Source: an uncultured Lentisphaerota bacterium (GTDB taxonomy: Bacteria > Verrucomicrobiota > Lentisphaeria > Oligosphaerales > CAITYL01). From it: a stretch of DNA of 64,000 nucleotides. A model generated the notes under the pieces. The model was not told the origin of the DNA, did not search any database, and was given only the letters and a program-made list of their open reading frames with translations. The stretch lies in assembly GCA_903921725.1 (NCBI GenBank), contig CAIXRA010000037.1:33322-97321 (forward strand). Direction: 5' to 3'. This document shows positions 1-9,274 of the stretch, one piece after another; position 1 is the stretch's first letter; every line of letters begins with the position of its first letter. Made by a program: the position numbers and the translations under genes.

Positions 1-1
1 C

Positions 2-1291
2 CGCCGCACCAACATCATGCCGGGCGAACGCGAGATCGGCATGGAGGATCTCATCCCCCGCGAGATCTGCGTCATCCCCGTCTCCGCCACCGGCTACATC
101 AAGCGTGTCGGCGCCAGCGTGTACGAGGCGCAGAACCGCGGCGGCAAGGGCGTCCGCGGCATGAAGACCAAGGACGAGGATTATGTCGACATGCTCCTCA
201 CCTGCTGTTCGCACGACACCATCATGTTCTTCACCAACAAGGGGCTGATGCACTGGCTCAAGGCCTATGACATCCCCGAGGGTTCGCGCGACAGCCAGGG
301 CAAGGCGTTGATCAACCTGCTCCAGCTCCAGGAAGGCGAGCGCGTCCGCGCCATGATCCCCGTCACCCAGGTGGACGTCGAGGGCCAGTACATCGTCATG
401 GCCACCAAAAACGGCACCGTCAAGAAGACCGAGCTGCGCGCGTTCAAGAACATGCGCCGCAAGGGGATTATCGCCATCAACCTTGAGGAAGGCGATGACC
501 TGATCGACGCCAAGCTCACCGACGGCAACCAGCAGCTCCTGCTCTCTTCGGCACACGGCATGGCCTGCCGCTTCCGCGAGACGGAACTGCGCACCCTCGG
601 CCGCGACACCACCGGCGTCCGCGGCATGGAACTGCGCGATGCCGATGACAAGCTCATCTCCGAGATTGTGGCCATGACCGTCGTCCACCCCGAAAACGAG
701 CTCCTCGTCGTCACAGCCAAGGGCATCGGCAAGCGCTCCCCGCTCGGCACCGGCATCGCCACCGTTGACGCGGAGGAGAAGGAAGAGGCAGAGACCGGTT
801 CTTCCGTAGGCGAAGCCGATTCCGTTGCCGCCGAAGGCGCTTCCGTTGGCGCGCCTCGCGCCGTGAAGGGCGGCTACCGCCTGACGAAGCGCGGCGCCAA
901 GGGCGTCACCAGCATCAAGCTGCGTGAGAATGACCGCGTCGTCGCCGCCATCCAGGTCAAGCCCGCCGGCGGCGAGGAGATCATCATGACCTCCGTCCAA
1001 GGGCAGATGGTCCGTACCCGCGTCGAGGAGATCCGGCTCACCGGCCGCTCTTCCTACGGCGTCATCGCCATGCGCCTCGAAGGCAAGGACCTGGTCAGCA
1101 GCGTCTCGCTGGTCGATCAGCTCAGCGCCGAGGAGATTGCCGCCAACCAGGCGAAGCTCGACGAGGAGAGCAAAAACGCCGCCGCCGTCGCCGAAGCCGA
1201 AGCCCAGGCGCTCGCCGCCAAGGCCGAAGCCCAGGCCAAGCTCGAAGCCGAGGAAGCCGCCGAGGAGGCTGGCACCGCCCCGCAGGAATAA
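2..1291 (+). CDS. gyrA: DNA gyrase subunit A, C-terminal part (5' end outside window)
   Basis: This is the 3' portion of gyrA; the reading frame is open from base 2, so the ATG at 17 is internal. GyrA forms the DNA-cleaving subunit of gyrase, and the part seen here is the DNA-wrapping beta-pinwheel. The diagnostic GyrA box appears as QNRGGKG, and several repeats of the form 'I..A....DGxVKKT' and 'GQMVRTRVEEI' follow, as expected for pinwheel blades. Two oddities are visible. One is an acidic, Ser/Ala-rich insertion inside the domain (around EEKEEAETGSSVGEADS) before the last blades. The other is a long Ala/Glu tail ending EEAGTAPQE. The catalytic tyrosine domain is off the window. It is followed by a convincing intrinsic terminator. 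Confidence 0.95.
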   Translation, partial: RRTNIMPGEREIGMEDLIPREICVIPVSATGYIKRVGASVYEAQNRGGKGVRGMKTKDEDYVDMLLTCCSHDTIMFFTNKGLMHWLKAYDIPEGSRDSQGKALINLLQLQEGERVRAMIPVTQVDVEGQYIVMATKNGTVKKTELRAFKNMRRKGIIAINLEEGDDLIDAKLTDGNQQLLLSSAHGMACRFRETELRTLGRDTTGVRGMELRDADDKLISEIVAMTVVHPENELLVVTAKGIGKRSPLGTGIATVDAEEKEEAETGSSVGEADSVAAEGASVGAPRAVKGGYRLTKRGAKGVTSIKLRENDRVVAAIQVKPAGGEEIIMTSVQGQMVRTRVEEIRLTGRSSYGVIAMRLEGKDLVSSVSLVDQLSAEEIAANQAKLDEESKNAAAVAEAEAQALAAKAEAQAKLEAEEAAEEAGTAPQE

Positions 1292-1312
1292 GACCGGACG
1301 CCTTTAAGGCAG

Positions 1313-1382
1313 AACCGCCGAGACGCCAAGCCCGCCAAGAATCACCAACTTGGCCAACTTGGCGCCTTGGCGGTTTCTTTTT
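1313..1382 (+). terminator. Intrinsic terminator after gyrA
   Basis: An inverted repeat starting AACCGCCGAGACGCCAAG and closing CTTGGCGCCTTGGCGGTT is followed directly by TTTCTTTTT. It lies about 20 bases after the gyrA stop and would end gyrA transcription before the convergent methyltransferase gene. Confidence 0.8.
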
Positions 1383-1409
1383 GCGTCCGTCCACCCGGGC
1401 GCGGGCGGA

Positions 1410-2267
1410 TCAGCGGGCGGGTTTCCAAGCGCGCTGGCGGGCGGCCTCGTAGAGCAGGATGGTGGTGGCGGTGGCGACGTTGAGGGAGTCGGCCAGGCCG
1501 AGCATCGGGATTTTTACCTTCAAGGTGGCGCGGGCGAGCCAGTCGGCGCTGAGCCCGGTCATCTCGCAGCCGACGGCGATGGCGACGGGGCCGCGCATGT
1601 CCACGTCGGTGTAGTTGTTCGCTGTGTGCGGCGTGGCGGCGAGCACGGGGATTTTATTCGCGGCAAGCCAGGCCAGCGTCTCCTCCGTGTTGCTCTCGGC
1701 GATGGGGACGGAGAAGAGCGTGCCGGTGCTGGCGCGGACGACGTTGGGGTTGTAGAGATCGGTGCAGCGGTCGCAGATGACCAGCCCGGTGACACCCGTT
1801 GCGTCCGCGGAGCGCAGGATGGTGCCGAGGTTGCCGGGCTTCTCGATGGCGACGGCGATGAGTAGCAGCGGGCTGGCGGCGAGGTTGATGGCGTCAAGTC
1901 CGCGGCGGACCTGCGGCGCGACGCCGAGCAGCCCCTCCGGGCGTTCGCGGTACGCCATGCGCCCAAACACCGCCGGCGTGGTGGTGTAGATCCGGGTTCC
2001 GGCCCGGCGGAAATCGGCGAGCAGCGCCGGCTCGTTCTCCCCCTGAAACATCTCCGGACAGACGAACAGTTCGCGGACCTCCGCGCCGGAGTCGAACCCC
2101 CGGCGCAGCGCGCGGTAGCCCTCGATGATGTACAGCCCCTCACGGTCGCGGTCGTGCCGGTCGCGCAGGCTGACGGCGAGCTTGACCCGCGGATTCTGCG
2201 GGCTGCTGATGTGCAGGTCCGGCACAAAGCCGCTGAGCCGGGGATGATGGCATGCCGTGTCGCTCAT
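1410..2267 (-). CDS. SpoU/TrmH-family RNA 2'-O-methyltransferase
   Basis: This 285-residue protein has the layout of the SPOUT-class RNA ribose methyltransferases, which methylate a 2'-OH in rRNA or tRNA using S-adenosylmethionine. An N-terminal substrate-binding part (about residues 20-115, SSPQNPRVK.AVSLRDR) precedes the knotted catalytic domain. The three SpoU motifs are recognisable: EKPGNLGTILRSADATG (motif 1), VVRASTGTLFSVPI (motif 2), and GCEMTGLS followed by IPMLGLADSLNVATATTILLYE (motif 3). Motif 3 reads GCEMTGLS where GNEGxGLS is usual. The exact substrate cannot be read from sequence; RlmB-like or TsnR-like are both possible. It is convergent with gyrA and codirectional with the HAD gene upstream, with a 43-base gap. 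Confidence 0.88.
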   Translation of the reverse strand: MSDTACHHPRLSGFVPDLHISSPQNPRVKLAVSLRDRHDRDREGLYIIEGYRALRRGFDSGAEVRELFVCPEMFQGENEPALLADFRRAGTRIYTTTPAVFGRMAYRERPEGLLGVAPQVRRGLDAINLAASPLLLIAVAIEKPGNLGTILRSADATGVTGLVICDRCTDLYNPNVVRASTGTLFSVPIAESNTEETLAWLAANKIPVLAATPHTANNYTDVDMRGPVAIAVGCEMTGLSADWLARATLKVKIPMLGLADSLNVATATTILLYEAARQRAWKPAR

Positions 2268-2310
2268 GGTTGTCCAATGCTCCGTTGCAGCGTGTACTGT
2301 AGCCCGCCAA

Positions 2311-3177
2311 TCAGAACCCGCGGAAGATCAGGTCCGGCTTCGCCGCGGCGGCGGAAAGGTGCATCTCGCGGGTAACGCCGGTGAGGAGCAGCGCGGAACG
2401 GTAGCCGAAGTCGTTTGCGCCCCGGATGTCGGAGGCGATGGAGTCGCCGAGCATGACGACGCGGCCGCGCGGAATCTTGCGTCCGGCACGATCTTCCAGC
2501 AGCCGGTGGTTGTGCTCGAAGATTGGGCCGAACGGCTTGCCCATGTACACCGGCTCGACACGCACGCCGTACACCTCCAGCACGCGCTGGATGAAGCGCG
2601 CGATGCCGCCCGCGGCGACGTGGATGTCGCCGCCCTTGGTCGGGTAATATTCGTCCGGGTTCGGCACCAGCAGCGGCGCCGCCGGATGCCGGATGAAGAA
2701 GTTGATGACGCCGTTGACGACCTTCTCCCAGTCGTAATGCTCCTCGCCGACGATGACGCCGGCGCACTCCGGGAGCCGCTCCAGGTCGCGCGTTCCGCGC
2801 AGCCCAGCCTTTTCGGCGAAGCACGGCTTGCCAAGGTCGCCGACGAGGAAGAAGAGCCGGCCCGAAAGCCCGCGTTCCTGCGCGACCTCCGCCAGACCGT
2901 CGGAGCAGGAGACGATTTCGTCCGGGGTCAGCCCGAAGCCGTGACGGTTGAGGAAGGCGGCCTTTTCCTCGACGGAGTGGTTGCCGTCGTTGGTCAGCAG
3001 CGCGAACGGCACCCCCAGCGTGCGGAGTCCGCCGAGGAACTCGGGGGCGCCGGGAAGCTTCTGCCCGCCGGCGGCCAGCACGCCGTCAATGTCGAACACC
3101 ACCGCGTCAAACTCGCCGCGGTGCGCCAGGAACCAGTCGTGGAAGGAGGGGAGTATCTGCATCATGAAGTCCGGCAC
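2311..3177 (-). CDS. HAD-superfamily IIA (NagD-like) phosphatase
   Basis: The 288-residue product is a HAD hydrolase, probably dephosphorylating a small phosphometabolite in the cytoplasm. Motif I is FDIDGVL (nucleophile and acid aspartates), motif II is ALLTNDG, the motif III lysine falls in MGKPFGPIF, and motif IV is MLGDSIASDIRGAND. The long cap between motifs II and III is of the C2 type found in subclass IIA enzymes such as NagD and phosphoglycolate phosphatase. The substrate is not predictable. The gene begins 7 bases after the thyX stop codon, so the two are probably cotranscribed from the right. Confidence 0.88.
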   Translation of the reverse strand: MPDFMMQILPSFHDWFLAHRGEFDAVVFDIDGVLAAGGQKLPGAPEFLGGLRTLGVPFALLTNDGNHSVEEKAAFLNRHGFGLTPDEIVSCSDGLAEVAQERGLSGRLFFLVGDLGKPCFAEKAGLRGTRDLERLPECAGVIVGEEHYDWEKVVNGVINFFIRHPAAPLLVPNPDEYYPTKGGDIHVAAGGIARFIQRVLEVYGVRVEPVYMGKPFGPIFEHNHRLLEDRAGRKIPRGRVVMLGDSIASDIRGANDFGYRSALLLTGVTREMHLSAAAAKPDLIFRGF

Positions 3178-3184
3178 GGCCCCC

Positions 3185-3889
3185 TCACCACTTCATGATG
3201 CGGGCGGTGTTGGGGACGAGCGGGAGGATGAGCTTCTTGATGGCGCGGGCGTACTCGGCGATTTCGACCTGGGCGTGGGCGGAGTCGCGCAGTTCCAGGA
3301 AATGCAGGAGGTTGTGCAGGTCGACCGTCGCCCAGAAAGTCGTCATCAGGTTCTGCGGGAGGACGCCGCGGGCCTGTTCGCGGCAGACGCCCATCGCCAG
3401 CAGTTTTTCGTAGAGTCCGACGGCGGTGCGGTTCTGCTCCGTGATGAGACCGGCGCAGACGGCCTGGTCGAGCGTGTCGGACTCGAATGAGGCCTGGCGG
3501 TTGTCCGCAGACTGCGCACGGACCGTCTCCGGCACGTAGCACGCGATCTCCTCCTCCGTGTAACGGCGGGAGATCTCGTTGTACGACCAGGTGCGATGCC
3601 GGTGCCACTGGGAGCGGATGAAGAGCGGGCAGTGTACGCTGAAGGTAAAGACGATGTGCTCCAGCGGACTTGTGTGCTGGTTGGAGACGAGGTACTCGAG
3701 CAGCTGGATGTCGCGCTCGTTCATCTCTTCGCGAATCTTGCCGAAGGAAACGCGGGCGGCGTTGACCGCAGTGGTTTCCGTGCCCATGTGGTCCAGCAGC
3801 CCGATCCAGCCCTGCCCTCCGAGGACCTTCACATGGTTCGGCGGCGGGATGTTCGCGGTCTGGAGCTTTTTGGCGGAGGCGTCGGACAT
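3185..3889 (-). CDS. thyX: Flavin-dependent thymidylate synthase ThyX
   Basis: ThyX makes dTMP from dUMP using methylenetetrahydrofolate, FAD and NAD(P)H, and replaces ThyA in many bacteria. The signature RHRxxSxNExSxRY is present exactly as RHRTWSYNEISRRY, with the upstream HTSPLEH and downstream PQNLMTTFWAT segments also typical. The ORF track extends to 4198, but that N-terminal stretch reads as Arg/Ser-rich antisense of the ACP gene. I place the start at the ATG giving MSDASAKK (234 residues), which fits the usual ThyX length. A dCMP deaminase that could supply dUMP is encoded elsewhere in the window at 54962. Confidence 0.95.
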   Translation of the reverse strand: MSDASAKKLQTANIPPPNHVKVLGGQGWIGLLDHMGTETTAVNAARVSFGKIREEMNERDIQLLEYLVSNQHTSPLEHIVFTFSVHCPLFIRSQWHRHRTWSYNEISRRYTEEEIACYVPETVRAQSADNRQASFESDTLDQAVCAGLITEQNRTAVGLYEKLLAMGVCREQARGVLPQNLMTTFWATVDLHNLLHFLELRDSAHAQVEIAEYARAIKKLILPLVPNTARIMKW

Positions 3890-3981
3890 GGGGGAAATCT
3901 CTTGGTAAATGGTGAATGGTAGGCGGTGAGTGGCAGAATCAAAAACACGACGGAAAATGTACACCCTTTTCGCCAACAAAC

Positions 3982-4019
3982 AAAAAGCCCCGCACCCCCG
4001 TTTTGCGGAAGAGCGGAGC
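3982..4019 (-). terminator. Possible terminator downstream of the ACP gene
   Basis: On the minus strand a stem of GCTCCGC with GCGGGGC (one mismatch) is followed by TTTTTG. It lies 34-71 bases after the ACP stop, so it may separate the ACP gene from thyX. The stem is imperfect and the loop long. Confidence 0.4.
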
Positions 4020-4052
4020 CGTCTACGCGCCGTGTTCCGGCGTTGCGGGATG

Positions 4053-4304
<252 letters not shown>

Positions 4305-4654
4305 GCGTCGTCTAAGTCCTTACTCCGGCGGTGCGCCTGCAGGACGCTCCGTTGCAGATTTCGGTTGGTTTGCCCCATCATGTCCGCCCGGCCGTCCCGG
4401 CTTCACCGGCAGGCACCGGGCTGCGCGCCGCCAACCCGTACGGCGCACGCCAAATTCACAGCGGAAAAGACCGCCTCCGCTTCACGGATCGCGCCTTTTC
4501 GGCGGCGCAGGAATAAGACCCGTTGCAGAGGGACATACTATAGCGCGACATTTCCGGATGGAAACCCGCGCGGTAAAACATAGGGAAGCCCCCCCACCCG
4601 ACCCCGCCGCCTGTTTTTGCGCACGACAGGGAAAGGCCGGGCGGGGATGGCGAA
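4305..4654. other. Intergenic stretch, no gene recognised
   Basis: About 350 GC-rich bases lie between the ACP start and the end of the first metallophosphoesterase. ORF-track entries across it have shadow-like composition. It should hold the ACP promoter and the 3' end of the large minus-strand cluster; I see no clear terminator or RNA. Confidence 0.5.
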
Positions 4655-6091
4655 TCATGGGTTCGGGCTGCTGCCGGAAACGACATAGGAATGCGCGACC
4701 GTCCCGTCGTCGCGAACGTATTCCAACGTGGATTTTTCCGGGGAAACCTTGACGCGCATATGGCCGGAGCTGCCGAGGAGCGTCCCGGCCTTGTAGCCGT
4801 ATTCCAGCGCGCTGCGGCTGCTGCCCTTCGGATCGCCGGGCTGCGGGACATCCTGATAGACGATGCCGTCGAGGGTCTGGTTGGCGTAGAGATGGTCGTG
4901 GCCGTGAAACACGACGTTGACACGGTTCTGGATGAGGAGCTGGTGGACCGGCATCGGCCAGCCGGGGCGGTGCTCCTTGAATCCGTCGGTGCCGTCCGCG
5001 TTCTTCCCGCCCCATTCGTAAAGCGGCGCCGCCTCCACGCCGCCGCGGCACTGATCGAAGCCGCCGACAAGGTGGTGGATGAAGACGAACTTGAACGACG
5101 CCCGGCTGCCTTCGAGCGTGCGCTTGAGCCACTGGTACTGCGCGTCGCCGAGCGAGTATTTCCAGTTGTCCCGCTGGCCGCGCTGGTTCTGCGTGTGCCA
5201 GAACGGGTCGAGCGCGACAAACAGCGCGTCGCCCCACTCCCAGGCATAATAATCCTGGAGCAGGCCGGCTTCCGGATGCTTGGCGCCGTTGCCGGAGAAG
5301 AAGCCGTCCGGGACGGGGTTCTGGAAGTAGGTTTTCCGGGTCCGGCACGACCAGACGGCGAGGCTGTCGTCCCGGCCGCGCGGACTTTCGCCGTCGTGGT
5401 TGCCCAGCACGAAGAACAACGGCGCGGAGTGGCAGAGGGCACCGAAATAATAACGCTGGGCCAGGTACTGCTTGAACGCCGAGGCGCGGTCCGGATGCTT
5501 CTCCGTCATGAAGGTGTCGCCGAGCTCGAGATGGAAGTCGGGCCCGTCGGCGAGCGCGTTGGCGAGCGTGCGCTGGTAGACGGCGGGGCTGGTATGTTCG
5601 TCGAGGTGCGAGTCGGCCGTGATGGTGAAGGTGAACGCACTCCCCGGCAGACGCGCCGTGTGGAACGTGCCGGGGCCGGACAGCGGCAGCACCCGCCTGC
5701 CGGTTGCAGCATCGCGCAGCTCGTAGAAGTGCGGGGTGTCCGGCGCGAGGCCGTCCAGGGTGACCTCCTGCGGTACGCCGGCCTTGAGCGCGACGGCGCG
5801 GCCCGCGGCGGGGAGCGCCTTCGCGTCGGCGCCCCAAACCAGGACGCACCCGGCGTCCGCGCGGAGAAGCAGGCTCAGGGTGACGGCGTTCTTCTCCGGA
5901 CGCACCAGCACGACGCTGCCCGCCTGCTCCGGCACCTCCGTGAGGAATGCCGGGACGGGGGGCGTTTTCTGGCCGTGCCCCTTCTTTGCCTTCTTTTCGT
6001 TCTGCGCGTCATCCGGAGCCGCCAACGCCGTCGCCGCAAGCAGCAGCGCCACAAGGCCGTTGCGGAGTGCGCATTGAAACAGGCGGTTCAC
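4655..6091 (-). CDS. Secreted metallophosphoesterase A with N-terminal FN3-like domain
   Basis: The 478-residue product has a signal peptide (LVALLLAATALAAPDDAQ), a short Lys-rich segment (KKAKKGHGQK), a fibronectin-III-like domain (about 55-145) and a calcineurin-type phosphoesterase domain. Metal ligands are visible as TADSHLDEH, LELGDTF, LGNHDGES, FIHHLVGG and FHGHDHLY. This resembles purple-acid-phosphatase and PhoD-type exported phosphatases. I choose the GTG at 6091 over the longer ORF because GGAGG sits just upstream, the signal peptide begins there, and the GTGA overlaps the previous stop. It is a paralogue of the gene immediately upstream and the last gene of the nine-gene cluster. 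The substrate is unknown. Confidence 0.85.
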   Translation of the reverse strand: MNRLFQCALRNGLVALLLAATALAAPDDAQNEKKAKKGHGQKTPPVPAFLTEVPEQAGSVVLVRPEKNAVTLSLLLRADAGCVLVWGADAKALPAAGRAVALKAGVPQEVTLDGLAPDTPHFYELRDAATGRRVLPLSGPGTFHTARLPGSAFTFTITADSHLDEHTSPAVYQRTLANALADGPDFHLELGDTFMTEKHPDRASAFKQYLAQRYYFGALCHSAPLFFVLGNHDGESPRGRDDSLAVWSCRTRKTYFQNPVPDGFFSGNGAKHPEAGLLQDYYAWEWGDALFVALDPFWHTQNQRGQRDNWKYSLGDAQYQWLKRTLEGSRASFKFVFIHHLVGGFDQCRGGVEAAPLYEWGGKNADGTDGFKEHRPGWPMPVHQLLIQNRVNVVFHGHDHLYANQTLDGIVYQDVPQPGDPKGSSRSALEYGYKAGTLLGSSGHMRVKVSPEKSTLEYVRDDGTVAHSYVVSGSSPNP

Positions 6092-7635
6092 TTGACACCT
6101 CCGGCGCGTTTGGCGGGAATCGTATAGCTGTGCGCGACCGCGCCGTTCCTGTCCGCGCCCTTCTCGTCCGCGGGAAGGAAGGAACGGACATACTCCACGC
6201 GCACGGCCTCCGGGGCGACCGTCACCCTCAGATGGCCGGCGTTCGGCAGCACATCGCCCGTGCGGTAGGCGTCGCGGTTGAACGCCTGGTAGGTCGGGTC
6301 CGCCGGGTTGGGGCATGACTGGTAGACCACGCCGTCCAGCTCCTGATGCGCATAGATGTGGTCGTGCCCCTGGAAGAAGATCGTCACGCCGGTCTTCACC
6401 ATCAGGTCGTGGATCGGCAGTTCCCAGCCGGGCCGCTTTTCCGCAAACGAGGCGCGCCCGGTCTTGTCCTTGCCGCCCCATTCGCACAGCCCGGCATCCT
6501 CAATGCCGCCCCGGCCGGTTCCCAGCACGTGATGGCAGAACACGAACTTCCAGCGCGCCTTGCTCTCCGTCAACGTCTTGGCGAGCCAGCGGTACTGGGC
6601 GTCGCCCAGCGTGACGTTCCAAAGGTCGCGCTTGCCCTCCCCGCCCTTGCCGCCTTTGCCGCCGCCCTTCCCCGCCTGATTGTCGGCCTGTTTCTCCGCT
6701 TTGCCTTTGCCGCCTTTGGCGCGGCTGCCGGCCGCATTGTCCACGACGGCGGCCGAGTGCCAGTAGAAGTCGATCACGACGAAGAGCGCGTCGCCCCAGG
6801 TCCAGGCGTAATAGTCGCGCGGCAGTCCGACTCCCGGCACCGCCTCCGCGTCGCCGCTGTAGAACGGGCCGGGCGCGGGCAGCGGGAAATAGGCGATCCG
6901 GGCGCGTCCGGCCGCCGCGGCCGGATTGTCCGGCTTGCCGTCCAGGTTGCAGCGCGCCGCCTGCTCATGGTTGCCGTTGACCAGGAAGATCGAGGAGGAA
7001 CGCCCGAGATCGCCCAGGAAACTGCGCTGGCGGGCGTAGGCCTGGTTCACGGCGTCCTGGGTGACCGTCCCGCGCTCGATCAGGCGCTCGATGCTGAAAT
7101 CATCGCCCAGCAGGAAATAGAAATCCAGCGCATCCTTCGCCGCCGCACGCAGGGTCAGCGCGTACAGCGCCGGATCAAACATCTTCCCCTCGCGCTCCGG
7201 ATGGGAATCGCCCTGCACGCCGAAGCTGAAGGTGCCGCCCGGAGCGCGCCGGGTCTGGAACGCGCCCTCCGCCCCCGGCTGGAACTCGCCCTTGCCGGGC
7301 GTCCGCGTCAGCAGCCGGTAGGCGTAGCGCGTGTCGGGCTTCAGGGAGCCGATTTCAATCTCGGCCGGCACGCCCGCCCTGACCGTCCGCGCCTCCGTCT
7401 TTTCCGTGTACGCCCCCGGCTTGAGGCCGTACTCGACGCGCGCCTCGACCTCGCGCGCCGACAGGACGCTCAGCGTGACCGAACTGTCGGTCGGCCGGCC
7501 GAGGATCAGGGACAGTTCCGTGAAAGAGCCATCCGCGCCGCGCGACGCCCGCTCCTGCGGCCCGCAGAACGCGAGCGCGGCGGCGAGCAGAAGAAGCGCG
7601 GCGGCCGAGTGCAGGAGGGTGCGGGTGCGGTTCAT
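6088..7635 (-). CDS. Secreted metallophosphoesterase B with FN3-like domain
   Basis: The 515-residue protein begins with a signal peptide (LLHSAAALLLLAAALAFCG), then an FN3-like domain (about 35-135, ending PDTRYAYRL) and a calcineurin-like phosphoesterase domain. Ligand motifs are VQGDSHPER, LLGDDFS, VNGNHEQA, FCHHVLG and FQGHDHIYAHQ. It is a tandem paralogue of metallophosphoesterase A. A Lys/Gly-rich insertion (around KGGKGKAEKQADNQAGKGGG) interrupts the catalytic domain between the third and fourth motifs and probably forms a surface loop. The start overlaps the preceding arylsulfotransferase-like stop by 4 bases, so translational coupling is likely. The Cys after ALAF is a poor lipobox, so I call it secreted rather than lipidated. 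Confidence 0.85.
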   Translation of the reverse strand: MNRTRTLLHSAAALLLLAAALAFCGPQERASRGADGSFTELSLILGRPTDSSVTLSVLSAREVEARVEYGLKPGAYTEKTEARTVRAGVPAEIEIGSLKPDTRYAYRLLTRTPGKGEFQPGAEGAFQTRRAPGGTFSFGVQGDSHPEREGKMFDPALYALTLRAAAKDALDFYFLLGDDFSIERLIERGTVTQDAVNQAYARQRSFLGDLGRSSSIFLVNGNHEQAARCNLDGKPDNPAAAAGRARIAYFPLPAPGPFYSGDAEAVPGVGLPRDYYAWTWGDALFVVIDFYWHSAAVVDNAAGSRAKGGKGKAEKQADNQAGKGGGKGGKGGEGKRDLWNVTLGDAQYRWLAKTLTESKARWKFVFCHHVLGTGRGGIEDAGLCEWGGKDKTGRASFAEKRPGWELPIHDLMVKTGVTIFFQGHDHIYAHQELDGVVYQSCPNPADPTYQAFNRDAYRTGDVLPNAGHLRVTVAPEAVRVEYVRSFLPADEKGADRNGAVAHSYTIPAKRAGGVK

Positions 7636-9260
7636 GGCTCGTTTTCCTTCTGTCCGGACGGACGTTCGCCTCCGCCCTTTTCGCCGCCCCTGTCCTTGTC
7701 CCCGCCGCGGCCGCCGCCTTCGCCGCGCCGCTGGCCGCCGCCCTTCCGCGGCTGGCCGTCACCGGGCGGACGGCGCTTGGGATAGACGTCCACGCCCTGC
7801 GCGGCGCGCTCGGTGATCGTGCCCTTGGGCGTGAGGTCGCGCCCCTGGAGCGCCGGATGGTCCGGCGCATAGCGGCAGGCGCGGAAGACGGAATTGGTCA
7901 TCGGCAGGACGTCGCCGAGCGCTTTCACCGCACCGTCGCGGGTGACGGGGTTGACGTACTCCCAGGCGAGCTCGCCCTTGGCCGTCACCTCGAAGAAATG
8001 GCCTTCGGTGTCGGAGCAGATGAACGTGCCGCCGTTCGGCAGGCGCTGACCGCTGGAACCGATGTGGCTGAAGAAGTTGTGGCTGTTGACCGACTGGTAG
8101 CTCCAGACGACCTGCTTCGAGATCTGGCGCGGCTGGTTGTGCGTGTCGTGGTCGTACGTCTCGCGCCGGTAGCCGGCGGCGGGCGGGTTCACGTACTTGC
8201 CGGTGTCGCGCCCGGCCGCATCGAGGAACGGATTGATCTCGAGGATCGACGACTGCGGAGTCCGCTGGTAGAGGTACTGGCCGTTGTTGAAGACCATGAT
8301 GTGCCCCGCGCCCGGAAGCCCCGGCCGGATCCAGTGCACGTCGTGCGCGCCGCCCATCTGCTTGTGGCCGGAGGTCGCCGAATCCCAGTTCTCCAGCACC
8401 TTGGGCGGATCCCCCTGCATGTAGCGCGCCGGATCGCCGAAGCGGTAGAGGAAATCGCCGGCCGGGCCGGCGGCCTTGGCGATGCCGGCCTTCGCGTCGC
8501 CGGCGACGAACGTGCCGTCGTGGTCGATCACATACAGCTCGCCCTGGACGGAGTTGATGACGACGTGTCCGGACTCCGCGTTGTAGTCCAACGAGTTGCA
8601 GTGCAGCCAGTCGCGCTTCAGCGGACGCCCCGGCATGTTGATGTTGATCCGGCCGGGATGGTCCGCAACGGTTTTGCCCTCGCCGACGTAATTGGCCTTG
8701 GCCGGGTCGACGTCCTGCACGACATGGTCGAAGAAGCACCATTCCCAGACCACGTTGCCCTGCATGTCCACCTCGACGATGGCGTCCATCTGGCCTTCCC
8801 GATACGGCCCCTTCGCCGGATTGGCCCCCGCGGCGATGGCCTGGTCGTGGGTGATCGATTTGTTGGCGATATAGAGGGTGGTGGGCGCGTTGAGCTTCTT
8901 GTTGAAGATGCGCACCCAGTCATGGTGCGGCGCATAGCCCTCGCGCTTCTCAGTGTATTCCCAGACGGTCTTGCCGTCCCAGTCCACTTCCTTAAAACCC
9001 TGGAAGCCGCTGGGGTCGTCCTTGGACGCGTCGAGGACGTTGCCGTTGTCGAGTAGGTGCGGATTGGTGCCGATCGGCCAGGTGTGGACCACGCGCCCTT
9101 CCAGGTCGAGCAGATAAGTGCGGCTGCCGACGCCGAAGAAGGTGTAGCCGTCGGATGCCTTCGCCTTGTCGCAGAAGAGCAGCTCGGTCGGCCCCTGCAT
9201 CCGTTCGTAGGCGAAGGCCGAGGCTGAACATAGGGCCAAAGTAAGAAATAAACGTTTCAT
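7632..9260 (-). CDS. Arylsulfotransferase (ASST)-like beta-propeller protein A
   Basis: This 542-residue exported protein (signal peptide MKRLFLTLALCSASAFA) resembles the arylsulfotransferase family, beta-propellers that in characterised members move sulfate from one phenol to another without PAPS. Blade-like repeats recur, for example GRVVHTWPIGTNPHLLDNGN, NVVWEWCFFDHVVQD and SSGQRLPNGGTFICSD. Potential catalytic histidines occur in PHHDW, HCNS and HDVHW, but I cannot align them to the known active-site His. The C-terminal about 50 residues are disordered and Gly/Lys/Arg-rich (KGGGQRRGEGGGRGGDKD). A good AGGAG ribosome site precedes the ATG. It lies 14 bases after its paralogue and overlaps metallophosphoesterase B by 4 bases. 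Confidence 0.78.
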   Translation of the reverse strand: MKRLFLTLALCSASAFAYERMQGPTELLFCDKAKASDGYTFFGVGSRTYLLDLEGRVVHTWPIGTNPHLLDNGNVLDASKDDPSGFQGFKEVDWDGKTVWEYTEKREGYAPHHDWVRIFNKKLNAPTTLYIANKSITHDQAIAAGANPAKGPYREGQMDAIVEVDMQGNVVWEWCFFDHVVQDVDPAKANYVGEGKTVADHPGRININMPGRPLKRDWLHCNSLDYNAESGHVVINSVQGELYVIDHDGTFVAGDAKAGIAKAAGPAGDFLYRFGDPARYMQGDPPKVLENWDSATSGHKQMGGAHDVHWIRPGLPGAGHIMVFNNGQYLYQRTPQSSILEINPFLDAAGRDTGKYVNPPAAGYRRETYDHDTHNQPRQISKQVVWSYQSVNSHNFFSHIGSSGQRLPNGGTFICSDTEGHFFEVTAKGELAWEYVNPVTRDGAVKALGDVLPMTNSVFRACRYAPDHPALQGRDLTPKGTITERAAQGVDVYPKRRPPGDGQPRKGGGQRRGEGGGRGGDKDRGGEKGGGERPSGQKENEP

Positions 9261-9274
9261 GTGCGGGTCTCCTG

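Noticed and set aside
6088-7635. Lipoprotein call for metallophosphoesterase B
   Set aside because: The only candidate lipobox, LAFC, has Phe at -1, which signal peptidase II does not normally accept.
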